A DNA stretch of 64,000 bases from positions 1,302,001 through 1,366,000 of the forward strand of contig JALGAS010000005.1 of NCBI GenBank assembly GCA_023078685.1, in the 5' to 3' direction. Positions 10,566-22,889 of this stretch are shown here, piece by piece. Position 1 is the first letter of the stretch. Every line of letters starts with the position of its first letter. The DNA is from Neopestalotiopsis rosae (Eukaryota; Ascomycota; Sordariomycetes; Amphisphaeriales; Sporocadaceae). The translations under genes were made by a program, and so were the position numbers. Below the pieces are notes generated by a model that saw only the letters and a list, made by a program, of their open reading frames with translations, did not search any database and was not told where the DNA came from.

Positions 10566-12614
10566 ATGGCTAGTGTCTTGTATTCTCGATCGAACCGTTC
10601 CCAGAATCAAGACATGTCGTCGGCGCCTCATCCAGGTAATGCTACAGCATCTCACCACCATGCAACAACATTGTCTGTAGCCCAAAGCCCAAAGCAATTT
10701 GGGCTTGCCTCACAATCATTATTGCCTATCGCTACGAACGGCCGGCTCTCCGCATGGTATGCTGGACAGAAAGAAGAGGTGTATGTTACACTTGATTTTG
10801 GAGATTAAACATGCTGACTAGGTACTCACTCAGATGGTTGGAACCAGCCACCACAGCATTCAAAGAGGCTACTAAGGCCTTGATTGAAGAACTTGGTAAG
10901 GACCATCCCGATGTTGTTTGGCTACAGAAGCAAAATTCTATGGATGATGTGCAAGAGGCACTACAGAAAGCTCAAAAGGAGTACCAAGCGCGATCGCGGA
11001 AATCGAAGGTTCGACAATGTCTGGCAAGTTGCTCATCGAGGATTATGTATTACTCAGGTACGGCCACAAAATCGATTGTAAGGAGAGAGATTCTACCAAA
11101 ACTAACAGCACAGCCATTTTCGACACTCTTTCGCAGCACTATCCGGAGTACGTGTCTTTAGCCTGGGGCACGTTCAAGTTTCTCTTCACTGTATGCCAAA
11201 TAGTTCATTCGAATTTTCAGGGTGCCTCGACACTGATAAGCACTTGTCAAGGTAATAATCAACCACGAGGAGCTCTTTATGAAAATAGCTAGCTCGATTA
11301 CGATGATTTCGGACGTTCTGCCCCGAGCGGACCTGTTCTCAATGCTATATCCGACCGAGGAGTTGAAGAGGTGCGTAGCTGATGTCTATGCCAAAATCAT
11401 GGAATTCATGATAAAAAGCATAAAATGGTACAAGAAAGGAAAGCTCGGGCACACAGTGTCTGCTATCCTAGGACCATTTAAGATTCAGTTTGGTAACACT
11501 TTGGATGAGATCGCCGAACGATCTCGTCGTATCGACGACTTTGCGAGAGCAGCATCGCGTGCTGAGCTCCGCGATATGCATATCAAATTAAATAAGTTGC
11601 TCATGGAAAATCAAACATTGAGGCATGAAACATTATATATGCAGCAAGATATGCAAAGAATCATTCAGACGCTGTCAGGTTTGTTTCACTTATTGAACCA
11701 ACCATCGGACCCCGTACTAAATTCGAATTTCAGCATCGCAGGCCTTACAACAACAGTTCGCTGTGGAGCAAAGGAATCAGAGAAGATCGTTGTTGGACTT
11801 CGAGACCAGAAGCCTGTCCCACGCAATCGAATCACAAGACTCGGGAACTGTTCGACCCGACCAGAGTCTCGTACTCTGTCGATCAATGCGTAATCGAAGG
11901 CGCCTCCGGGCCTCGTCGCATATCACCCGCCCAGAACTTCAAAAGCTCAAAGCCTGGTTTCACGAACCTCACTCCTCAATATTATGGGCAAATGGGCGCG
12001 TTTCCCGAACCAGCTCTCTGGACTTTTCAATTGATCTTATAGATATCACTCTCGCAGCTGGCATTCCGGTACTCTGGGTCCTGCCACCAGATGTATCAAT
12101 GAGTGTCTCTGTGACCTTTCAAGATATCCTACGTTCTCTCGTACTACGGCTTCTCGAGCTAATGGAAGGAGATACGCGCTCTGAAGGCTCTGGGAGAGGC
12201 AGAAATCCTACAGTGCAGCAGGCACAGAGAGCGAGAACAGTCTCGGAGTGGTTCGCGATCCTCGGTCAGTGTGTGCGACAGTTCAGGCGGCTGGTACTGA
12301 TTGTTGATATGGATTTTATTCGTACGACGACAGCTGACTTCGAGGAGGTTGGAGATGTTAGTAAAGAGGCGTTCCTCCAGGAATTGCAGGAACTATTACG
12401 ACGGCTCGATGGCGAATGCTTGATCAAAGTCGTCCTCGCAACTTGGCAGACTTGTGATACCCTGAGTGATCTGTATGACAATTCTGATAGCCAGACTCAT
12501 ATCTTCATTGGCAGCCAATTCCAGGAGCGGCGTGCGAGGCACCCGGCGTGGCGAGGCAAGATGCGACGAAATGCCAAGATGGCGTATCAAGACATGGATT
12601 CTTTCATAACTTGA
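10566..12614 (+). CDS. DUF7708-domain STAND/NLR-like protein, apparently without a working NTPase
   Basis: Exons 10566-10756, 10822-11057, 11114-11190, 11252-11678 and 11734-12614 give 603 aa. Residues about 75-210 match the fungal DUF7708 domain, with YPEYVSLAWGTFKFLF followed by VIINHEELFMKIA across an intron. This domain normally sits N-terminal of NACHT or other STAND ATPases. The segment that would hold the P-loop (about residue 330, SSILWANGRVSRTSSLDF) lacks GxxxxGK[ST]. A helical, charged C-terminus follows, and the protein ends before any WD, ankyrin or TPR repeats. It may be a truncated or helper-type receptor. Function is inferred from the family only. Confidence 0.78.
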
Positions 12615-15010
12615 AGACACATGGCTGCCCGATTGAACGTCCGCAGTCAGTAGAAGTTCATGATCCAAGTCCAAAATTTTGAATCATAGTGGCATATATA
12701 GTGCCGGTGTGGTAGCTTGACGATTGCACTGCAGCTCTTGTGGTACGATGTGGATTCAACAGCACAATCATTGCAAGTAGCGCCAAATGATTTCTACTAC
12801 CATATGACGGTATGTCCACTTGAACAAAGTCAGCTACAAAAATGTGATCACGCAAAGACTAGCTCTTATATTGATCTTTATAGCCTATGAGTACCCACAA
12901 TTTTGATACTCACGACTCCTTTCGTGCTCATCCCAGGCCCCCACATTATGCAAAATCCCTCGGAAGATCCGCGAGCTTTGAGACTTACTGCTTCTCAACT
13001 GGATCGTAGCCAATTCGCAAAACCAGGGAACGAAATTCGGCGTTAAAGTACACTAATATGGAACGGGATTCTAAGATTTGGGTTTCAGCAATGCTTGTAT
13101 ACACTGCGCTTTCGTAGAGACGCTGTAGCGTGCTAGTCCTATGTTGTTGGCTGTCCAAAGAAATGCTCAGGAAAAGGTGACGAGGATAAAAGAATAATCA
13201 TTTGCACTGAGCCGGATGTCCTTCATAATTTGTGCGCGCGAATTAGGTTTCGGAATTCCTGGTTGTTGCCGCGTGTCGGGCTGCATATTAGCGATCATTT
13301 AGTGCTTGCTCTAGGTTACTTCTGTTTTTACTGGAGGTGGAGTATCTGAGTTATACCTGAGTCAGCTTCATGCCTTCTGCCGACCACCACCGGGAGCTAT
13401 CTTCAAAGTGTGGGCAAGGAGAATAGGTAACGCACTTGAACCCGATTGCTCTGCTTCTTGGCTTTTCTTTGCATGATGGATTCTATTGAAGAATCATGAC
13501 CTTGTTTGATCTGCTTGACAGTCAACCTTGCGTGACAGGTAATATCTGCTGTGGTCATTTCCGTATCCATTCAATCAATACGTTTCGCCTCGTTAGCCGC
13601 AACTCTTCTATTACATAGTGGTTAGTTAGTTGAAGGCACTTGTAGAATCCCTTGCGCTTTCTGGGACTGCACAAACAGCGGTCTGCCCCTCTAAATGACA
13701 CCAAGGTACTTCAGGCTTGACAATTTTCAATACGTAGCAACCATGTCCACAGCGCTGCACACGCTCTGCCTCAAGAAAGGATTCGCGTGCTTATCTGGTC
13801 TTGCTTCCAAGTCTGTGTGTCAATGAGGCTGATTTTGGCGCAGGAACTAGACCTAGTGACGGAACTAGAGCCTAATGTTTGTTATGTAAGTGCAAACCAT
13901 TCTCGAACGACCGGTTCAAGTCGTTAGGTACGATCGACAAAGTCTGGTTTGGCGATCGCCCGATTCCCATTTCGGACATGCAAGGATGGATAAGGCGCAA
14001 CCAGCGTCTCCACAGGTTCAACACGGCAATTATTTCCCTTGAATGATCGGATTTTCATGGGCGCTAGAGTGTACTAATGATGAAGGCTGGAATTAAGAAT
14101 TTTGAACACAACGCAACATACCTGACAGGCCCCGAAACAGATGGACTTGCTCATGAATGTTGAATATACCGCAGCTCTATCGAGTTTTGAGCAGTGGGCG
14201 TGAGCTGATGTGCCGAGAGATCTTTCTTTGTCCAGGGGCTTGGAGCGGAGTCGCTACTGGCAAGCTGGGGTTTACCAACTTGCGATCATTCCAACAGACA
14301 TAAAATACACGATCAATCAGCAAATCGATGGGTATAGGCGGACCCTGCTCTCTACAACAGGTAATGCCTTGCGAATGACTATCGCAATAGGACGCCTCGT
14401 AACATGGTCCCCGGTTCATCGTGACGCCAATCGTGACGATACGCGATTTGTTCTATTTTGAAGAACATGGTTGTATGAGACCCATAAACCTCTATATCCG
14501 CGCTAGCTCTCGGAAAAATTGGCAACGAACGCCTCGCTTGGGGAAGATCCATCGGCTTTTCGCCCTCAAAGGGGCTAGAAAGTCCTCCCGAGTGCCGCTA
14601 ATGCTGGATTGGGCGCACTTGTTCAGCAATATTAGGTTCATTAGCGTTTCTTCATCAGCATTGCCTAATACGTCGTGTGTCACGAACCAAACCGTTGGCT
14701 TTCGTATACCATACAAATCAGGACATTGTCGTTGGGCATTATGAGCTGACTCGCTCGTGTTGCTGCATCGCGGCAGATGCATTCTATACAATACTCAGCT
14801 TGACCTAGACCACCACTGACGTCAGTATAGTCTGAGAACAGCTATAGATTGAGCTCTGCCGAGGCTGGTGTTCAACGTTATAGTCTGAACATGAACCGAG
14901 GCTTGTGATCAGCACTCTCAGAGACTTAGGATAAATACCATTGTATGATCGCCATTGTTCATGATATTGACATGGATTGAGCTTCTATCATCGATTACCT
15001 CACTCTCGAA
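12615..15010. other. Gene-poor 2.4 kb interval
   Basis: I find no supported gene on either strand. Short open frames around 14177-14791 lack recognisable motifs or splice partners. The composition is mixed and shows no terminal repeats. Confidence 0.5.
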
Positions 15011-15946
15011 ATGCTGTCCTCCTCCATCTCTTTCGCAGGATATAGCCTGCTTATCGGGCTTTCCAGCCTGGTTCAAGCACATCCAACTGATTTGTCCTAC
15101 TTGACAAACCGTGCCGACCTGCCATTCCCTGTCTCGGATTTCACTACGACTGTAGGATCTGTGCAGAACACATATTGTGGATCGACTTTCAACCAGCCCG
15201 GTCAGAAGATCGGAGACCAGACCTTGTTGAAGGCCTATGGCAACGGAGATTCCTCTCAGCGTGCCAATATCTACCACTCTGAGAGCTTGGGCATTATCGT
15301 CGCCTACGAGGGAACCAATCTCTCCAGCCTTATCTCCATCGTCCACGACGTTACAGCAATCGCGGTTCCTCCATCCCTCGCTCTCGGCATTCCTCTCGAC
15401 AACTTTGTCTACGGTGGTTGGCAGGATGCTTGGCTTGCCACCTGGGTCGGCGTTCAACAAGGACTACGCGAGGTCACGGCACAGTACAATACGTCCAAGA
15501 TCGTGGTTACGGGTCATAGCTTGGGAGCCGCCATCGCACTTCTTGGTGCTCTGGCTATCGAAAAGGAGTTTGGCAACGTTGACAAGGTGATCGCTTATGG
15601 CGTGCCCAGGGTCGGCAATCCCGCATTTGCGAACAGCTTTGACAAGATTTTCGGCGGAAGATACACTGGTGTGACGAATGGCAATGACTGGGTTCCGTCT
15701 GTACCTTTCGAGTGGATGGGGTATCGCCATCCTTCTGGCATGGTGTGGATCAACCCGGCCAATACAACTTCTTGGACATACTATGAGGGTCAGGAGAACC
15801 CAAAGGGGCCTCAGGCTGCCGGCACGCCAGAATTCTTTTATCCGGGAACGGCTACTTTGTATTTCGGGGACCACCAAGGAATATATATGCACAACTCCAT
15901 GGGCACAACCTATGGCCCATGTCCGGCAGCTGCAGGGGGCTACTAA
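15011..15946 (+). CDS. Secreted class-3 (Lipase_3) triacylglycerol lipase
   Basis: A single exon of 311 aa. An N-terminal signal peptide (hydrophobic to about residue 23, VQA|HP) is followed by a short propeptide-like stretch. The nucleophile elbow GHSLG places Ser170. Asp226 (NGNDWVP) and His288 (GDHQGIY) complete the alpha/beta-hydrolase triad in the expected order and spacing. Two cysteines, Cys56 and Cys304, could form the N-to-C disulfide common in this family. Length is typical of fungal extracellular lipases and related feruloyl esterases. It likely hydrolyses acylglycerols outside the cell. The gene is isolated between two gene-poor stretches. Confidence 0.92.
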   Translation: MLSSSISFAGYSLLIGLSSLVQAHPTDLSYLTNRADLPFPVSDFTTTVGSVQNTYCGSTFNQPGQKIGDQTLLKAYGNGDSSQRANIYHSESLGIIVAYEGTNLSSLISIVHDVTAIAVPPSLALGIPLDNFVYGGWQDAWLATWVGVQQGLREVTAQYNTSKIVVTGHSLGAAIALLGALAIEKEFGNVDKVIAYGVPRVGNPAFANSFDKIFGGRYTGVTNGNDWVPSVPFEWMGYRHPSGMVWINPANTTSWTYYEGQENPKGPQAAGTPEFFYPGTATLYFGDHQGIYMHNSMGTTYGPCPAAAGGY

Positions 15947-16904
15947 TTAATCAAGTCTTTGGGGGAACTACTTCGTTGTCTTTGGTGCAAAAGTGTGTGT
16001 AGGTTTTGGGCCCCCTAGATTAGTAGTCAAAAACATATAGCAGCAGGGAGTTGGAACTAACATAAGATTCCACGGGTCCGTGGATATAAGGGGAATTGCG
16101 TAACCGCTCATCTCTTCCGGGAGCTGCGCATCCTATTGTCTTCCTCGCCGCGGGCGCAATTGCCAATTCGTGATAACGTTCACATTGACCGTCGTCGCGT
16201 CCCTCATTCCTGAGTTTCTCAATTAATTATACGGGGTGTGGTGGTCGTAATCGAAGAAATGAGTCTTATTCGCCGTGGTGCGCTGTATCTCTAGTTTTGG
16301 CGCTGTGGCACTGGTTTTGGCGCTGCGCTATCTCCTACCTGCCTTGACGATGCAACTGTTTGCCAGCTCCCGATGCAGGCCGTATTGGTAGAAATATGTA
16401 GATCAGATGCAGCGCAATTATAGTGCAGTTGCAATCGATGGTGCACCGCAATTGTATTGCAATACACTTAGTGGTATGATACAGTGGGTGGTCCAGTGCA
16501 ATAGGTGGTCTAGTATGGGCGCCCAGGTGGTTTTGGCTGTGTTGACAAAGGCTTACGTGATTCTCCCTTATATTCACGGGGCCCCGTAGATGTATTGGGA
16601 GCCTCGAGAACCCCTCCGATTATTCAGTAGCTACAGATCCTCAACCGAGTTTCATTGGGATCTATATTCCAACCCCCCACTTGACATTTAAGAAGTCGTT
16701 TCCACCAAAGACTATGTATGTTGCCGTTGTTCCTAGCTCATCCTTTCCTTAAGAAACCGCTCGTACAATGCCATTATTTTACACGAGATACAGAGTAGTA
16801 CAAGCATCGTAAACCGCCAGAAGAGACCACCCCAACGCCGGGAGATAAAACAGAGATCGCGCTCTATCAGATTTTGTTACCTTGCAAGCTTGACCTCAGC
16901 TAGC
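15947..16904. other. Intergenic region with short internal repeats
   Basis: No gene is supported. A 12-bp unit TTTTGGCGCTGT/C occurs twice around 16294-16327. Around 16405-16510 GTGCAATA/GTGCAGTT-like words recur, suggesting locally duplicated sequence. Confidence 0.4.
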
Positions 16905-19900
16905 CTATATCCAGATGTCCGCTGAGCAACTGATCAAATTGTACCATTGGTTGCTTAGTATTGTCGCTGGCCGAATGCCTTCCAAATGAACTGCCTCCAT
17001 GACAGTATCCTGTTCGTGCAGTAATTTCGGTGTACCGTCGTGCAACTTGCGGTACGATACTCTCTCACACGCCTCGAGAAACCCCAGAACTCTCAACAAG
17101 ACAGTAAAACGCTCAACAAGGCCAAAACTCTTCTCCATGTACAATCTTGCCAGAGAGCGCAAGCCTGTGGATGTATTAGCGATTCAAATTTACTTTAGTA
17201 GTAGAAATTGCAGAACGGCGAACCGACCGTGGATAAAAACAAACACAATGGAGAACACGATACCCCGTATCAAATGCTCTGCGACACTCGTGAATTCGAA
17301 AAAGAACACGCTTGTTGCTGATTTTGACCCCGGGTCGAGCCAGCTTGTCTTTTTGAGTATCATTTCTCGATTCATGATTTTGTCGCAGGGCACGGACGCT
17401 GTACTTTCCGACGGCGTTTCCAGTTGTTCCTCTTCTTGCACATCAGTCCTTGCATCATTGGTCTGCACAGAAAATACTGTAGGAGCTGGGGCCGTGGCTC
17501 TGAGATCATTTTGGTGCCTCTGCCTCCACCTCGAAGAGGTCTCGTTCAATCCGTGCCCGGAGTTGTCTAGCCAGAGGGGCACTCGTGCACCCGCGATGAG
17601 CCTCGATATGAGACCGTTGAAGCGCCCAAGAGTGTCCGAGTCTTGAAAGTCAAGATCGAGGAAGAAAGAGCCTTCAAGGTTGACTTTCCATAAATCAAAA
17701 ACAGCGAGTCGGTACGGGCTGAGGTCTTGATTATGTGGGAATAGTAGTTGATACCGGAGCAGGTCTGTGTCAAACTTGTCAAGAAGATTTATGTCGCCAG
17801 TCTCGCCGGCAGCGGTCTCAGCAACAGCCCTTGCGACTGCGAGAAAATCCAAGGTCCTATGCAAGCAATCCGGGCCTTCAGGAGGTTTCCCGCGACATAT
17901 GTTCTGCATGACTTCAATTCCCATGGCCCATGCTTGCCGATAATTAGAGCATGTATGTCTGAATGACCTCAACTTCTCCTCACAAGTGGACCGAGAAAGT
18001 TGAACGAGTCGTTCGTACTGTCTAGCGAAATTGACATGTATATCATGTGATCCGTAGACTGTCTTGACAAGTGCTTTTGCTGTTTGTTCTTGACCCGATC
18101 TGAAGAGGCAAAGTGACGCTAGTTGAATGTCCGCCCCTCGTTCCAGAAGTGCTTTGATCTTGTGTGGTTGATTGAATTTTGCGGCTATGCTTAGAGGAGT
18201 ACCCTCGGACATGACAATGTTAGGATTGTTGACATTTTCCAAGGCCTCAATGAATTTCGGCAGACTTCCAGTCTTGATCTCCTCGAAGAGGCGCTTGCCT
18301 TGGTCGGCCTCTGGATGCAAGTCATGCACCAATTTCATTTCCTTCAGACCTTCAGAATATGAGGTGCCCCACTCGAGAAGCAGCTTGAACATCGCAGTTA
18401 GTCCAAGACGTGCAGCTTCGCTCATGCAGGTAAAACTTCGGAGTGTAGCTTTACTCTTGGCGGTACATCGTCCGTTGAGGTCTGCGCCACGTTCTAGAAG
18501 GAACTGGACTATTGAGGCTTGATTCGTTTGAGTTGCTGCCCACAGTGCAGTATACTGCAATGTTTCACCTGCAACCTCCAGGACTGCCATGTCCTCAAGA
18601 CTCGCCCCTCTCAACGCTAGTAGACGAACGACCTTTTCGTTTCCACCTTCAATTGCAGCAATCATCGGAGAGGATATCTTGCCATCAACATCCGCGAGAC
18701 AGCTCGGAGATGCCCCTTCACATAGAAGAGAGTTGATAGTAACCCAAGTGCCAGATTTGCATGCTGCGACAAGTTTCATGTCGAGGTCAGTTTGCCGTTG
18801 AACGCTAATGTGGGCATCGAAACAGGTAAAGCTTTCAGGAGTATGAAAGTTACTGAGCTCCTCAGAAAAGACTATTTGATGATTGCTCCCTCTAGAAACA
18901 GTCGAAATGAGCTGCGGGAATTCCTGAGTGAGATCATTGTGAAAGTTGTCCAAAATGTAATGCCCAGGGAGTCGACGAGTTAAGCTTTCCGGCAGAGTAC
19001 TGGGCGACGACGAACACGACGTTTCGTTCACTGGTTGGCGATGATGATTCCAAGTTTCCAAGTTGAAGCGAACTCCCGAAGATGGGGATGCATCCAACTC
19101 GTGGATTTGATTAGTCAACTGACTCAATCCCGAACTTCGCGGTTCAACTGTTGGATGGAATCCATCACCAAGTCTTTTGAACAACGCGTTAAGACTTTGA
19201 ATGCCTCGCATGAGACGCTGATGAGTGAATATGCCCAGTAGACTCTCATCCAAGAAGCCTTCTTGGTTGAGTTGCTCCATCCCAAGGTGCTCCCACACGT
19301 CACTATCCTCCAGCAATCCGTTGACGAGTAACTCCAAGTCTAACTGTTCTGCCTCGGTCCACTCAGTCCCCGAGTGATCACAATTGACAAGAGCTTTCAG
19401 TTCGCGATAATGCCTCAACAGATGAATCGCGTTGATCGTGTTGGCTCCGGAGACCCCCAAGCGAGACAGTCCAAAGAAAGGCTCTAGTTGTGGGATACTT
19501 TCACCAATAAGGACTCTGAGCAGGGAAGAATAAATATCAACAAATACTGAATTTCCCTTGTAAATGACAGCGAATCTGTGTCCGTGTAAATGTGAAGATT
19601 TAGTACAACGGCCAAAAATGTGTTCAGTGGACTGACCCAGAAGGCCACATGCATTCCGGCATCTGCAACTTTTAGAGCACTGCCGTTCCTCGTGTGAGTG
19701 GTATTCTTGCTGGCCCCACGACTCAGCAACAAGTTGAAGGCCATAGCTGCCAACGTATTAGAATATGAGTAGGGTATACTCACTTGAAGAGACAACTTAC
19801 GATACGTCTGTATCAAGAGCAATGGCATACTTCATGCAACCTCTTTCCAGGAACATGCAAGAGTCTGAGCTGTGACTGACCGATGGTGTTGGCGCTGGGT

Positions 19901-20385
19901 AACATAGTGGCGACAGGTTGGTGAACATTGCATCAAATGAAGTATCCGAAAGCTCCTGGATGCTATCATCGGAAAGCTCATAATTTTGGTTGCGATCGAC
20001 ACCCGTTTCATCACCTGTCGTTGCTTGCGGCTTCTTCGTCCGCTTCAGATACCGGTCAATGCGGGCGGCACTAAAAGTGCTGGCAATCTTAACCTTGATG
20101 GAGATTGGGTCCAAAATGTTTCTGACCCGATGTTTTGTCAAATTCTTGACAAACCCCCATGTTTCAAATTGGCATTTGTACATTTTGGGGCTTTTTGAAA
20201 CGTTAGAAAACGTCGACGGGGTGACCATACATGACATACCTTGCATTGAAATTATGCGGGGCCTTGGACATGATTTCTCTAACTGTACTGAGGGTATAAT
20301 CCTTCTCCAGGTAGAGATGAGAGATGATGTTTTTCACTGCTTCCCATTCTGCTTGAGAAATTCGACTTCTAGTTTTTCTGAGCAT
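16905..20385 (-). CDS. Clr5-domain ankyrin-repeat protein
   Basis: Exons 20385-20240, 20190-19801, 19746-17264 and 17164-16905 keep one frame for about 1092 aa. The start is uncertain: 20385 is the first in-frame ATG, but the frame is open and Ser/Asp-rich back to 20691. The N-terminus is a Clr5 domain (AEWEAVKNIISHLYLEKDYT, then FETWGFVKN across intron 1). Ankyrin repeats lie in the middle (GGNEKVVRLLALRGAS, NQASIVQFLLERGADLN, KIKALLERGADIQL). The last exon adds a helical tail (SLARLYMEKSFGLVERF). Clr5-ankyrin proteins are numerous and mostly unstudied; the domain is named from fission yeast Clr5, a silencing factor. The junction of exons 2 and 3 is doubtful because an ankyrin-like frame lies out of register there. 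Confidence 0.75.
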
Positions 20386-22889
20386 GCGCTTTTGTCTTTT
20401 GCGAACAGGCGACGCGGACCGTGCTGATTCTGTGGGTTCAGATTGAAGAGTGATGACATCGCTGGTGTCACTAGGCGTATCGTGTCTGTCTTTCGTGAGG
20501 CTGAGTTCTTTATCTGAGTAGCAACTTTTCTCATAGGGTTGCTCAGGGCTATCTGTCAACCCATTATTTTCTGGAAAGCAGCTCCAATCATGATACAGAC
20601 TGGAGCGCCCTAGGGTCGGTGTAAATACTCGATTAATTGTGTGAAAGACGCGTTGATGAGACGTATTGACTGTCTTTCGATGACCTGACAATTTGAACTC
20701 AATCCCTTGGGAAGATCAGTCTATACGAGACAAAGGATGGAGGACTTTCCAAGGCTATAGCCCAGCTCCTGCCTGGAGATGACGGATCAATTCATGGATG
20801 TTCGCCAAGGAACTTTTGTAGGTGCAATTGAAGTGGCCGGCTCTTTTGCCCATCGCGGAGAGGCATTCTGCCGTCCATCCATTTGTGCCGCCTATTTTTA
20901 TTGGACACCAATTCTGAGGTTCTCAGCATGGGATGGAGTCAGCCTCAGACTCATGGAAAGAATGCCTACCGTCGTTGCCCGACTGCTACTACGTTATTCG
21001 GCTACGCATGAGGTTTGATGCAGCCAACTAGCGCGCGAACTGCATAAGCATAATTGGATTCAGGCAACTGTTCCTAGGCCAGATCATGATGGTGCGATTC
21101 TTTTTTGCAGCCAGCGCTGGGCGAATATGTGAGGGCTGATAGGTCAGACCCCTGTAAGATGCGTGGATGTTTCAAGCCACCTACAGAGGACTCGTCGAGA
21201 TTTCGGCACCCTTGCTACCATTCGATCGAAGCAAAACGCCCTGGAGAGAATACCTGCTAACCTTAATGTCAGAAGACCGTATCCGAGCCGCGACCCAGGT
21301 GCGCTGGGTAGTTATTCCGAAATTCTCAAAAGTTCCTGACAGCGGCTCCTAATATTTCATCGCTGGCAGCGCTGCATAACTCCGAACTGGTGTATGACAG
21401 CTGCTGGCAGATTTGTTCAATGTCGCTTGCCCTGGTACACATCAATAAATGACAACTGGATATTGTTCGGTATAGCATAATTCATCCGTAATTGACATCC
21501 ATTTCAGAGTTTGATAGAAGGTCGAGAAAGTCCGCCAAAGTCTCATACCATGGCCAGAGCTAGGAGCGGTATTGACTTTGTGTGTGTTGATAGTATTTTT
21601 TGCATTTACAGTCAGTTTTTCTGGTCCATATAATAGCAGAGTATTATCTCGTGAATTTGATCATCTTGATCCGTGTTAAGAGTGCCTATATCGACGCGAC
21701 GCGATTGAAAACTGATTGAACGTGATAAAAATAGTGACTAAGATTTCGATGTAAGTATCCATGCTCCGTGCATTTGCTCATTGATGAGTCTGACCGTCTT
21801 AGAAGATCTCAACACCACCTTTCCTTCCCAGACGTTCCTTTTGCACATTGAATTGGCCCGTGCGGCTATGGTATTTGCCCATTGCCCGCCTTACCCTAAT
21901 GATACACGGCACCTACTGACAAGCGCGCAGTCTACACCCCGGTCTGACCCTCACCAAGTACCAGTACCTCGGCCTTGGGGAACGCAGTCTGACCAGGAGA
22001 TGAACTCCAGTCAAATTCACGGCGAAAACTATGCACTTTCTAGGTGGCTGCAGGAGCCGGCGAGCGCTAGCCCATACCACAATATTGCCTTTGTCGACAC
22101 AAAGGCCTCTGGGTTGTCTACGGGGGGTAACGACGCGCGCGATTCCGTCAAGAATTCGACCAACAACTATCAGCGAAGCTAGGTACTTTGATCGCTTAAG
22201 CTTGTAGCGAGCACAGACACGATGAAGAAGTAGGAAAGGTGAGAGACGCGTGGATGCATAGGTAAATACGGAGGATAGGAACCCCGCGGACGCCACCGGG
22301 AAATAACTTGCCCTTCTTCGCAAAGTCGGTAGACATTATCTCAAGGGGTTAGAATTGTGTTTTGCTCAATTCAATTGAACGATGGACATCAAGTCAAGTC
22401 ACGCCCTAGCGATTATGGTCATTTGGCCATAAATTTGCTTGAATTGAGCTACCGTACTGCTAGTGCAACGTGGCCTAGGCGCCTTACCTAGGTCCTGTGT
22501 ATTGACGAATGCGACACCGAGATTTTGCTGTGCAGTGAGCTCAAGAAATGGCTCAGAGGACAAGACGAAACTGCTCTGCATCTTTGTTTCCTTTTTACTC
22601 TGAGTCCTCAATGGAGAGATTTATATGCGGCCCGGCGTACACTTGAAATAACTTGAGCAGGAATGATGATTCGTGTTTGATTTGCTTGGCAATCGCCATT
22701 GCTTTGCATGATAAGCAGTATCCGCTTTTTGTTGGTCTGTTGGTTGAAACACAGCTGTAGTCTCCGCTCTGATTCAACCAACGCTTCGCACCTCATAATC
22801 TCAGACTCAGAGAACGACCTCATGAATGTCAGGTGCATCATCACGGCGGAGGTAAAAACTGCGAAGAACTCTCCGTAGTGCTCATAGCA
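20386..22889. other. Gene-poor 2.5 kb interval
   Basis: Apart from the possible 5' extension of the Clr5-ankyrin gene (to 20691), no gene can be supported. Plus-strand open frames at 20779-21018 and 21781-22182 have no recognisable domain. Two CCTAGG palindromes lie at 22474 and 22487. Confidence 0.45.

Noticed and set aside
12615..15010. Transposon or RIP-degraded element in the gene-poor gap
   Set aside because: I found no terminal repeats, transposase motifs or strong AT shift by eye.
17190..17262. Hydrophobic C-terminus of the Clr5-ankyrin protein as a membrane anchor
   Set aside because: The hydrophobic stretch starts at a GTATCG donor and ends before a CACAG acceptor; splicing removes it and joins a coding-like helical exon.
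21781..22182. Open frame of 133 codons as a gene
   Set aside because: No domain, no conserved composition and no splice partners; the opposite strand has a similarly long frame, as expected by chance.
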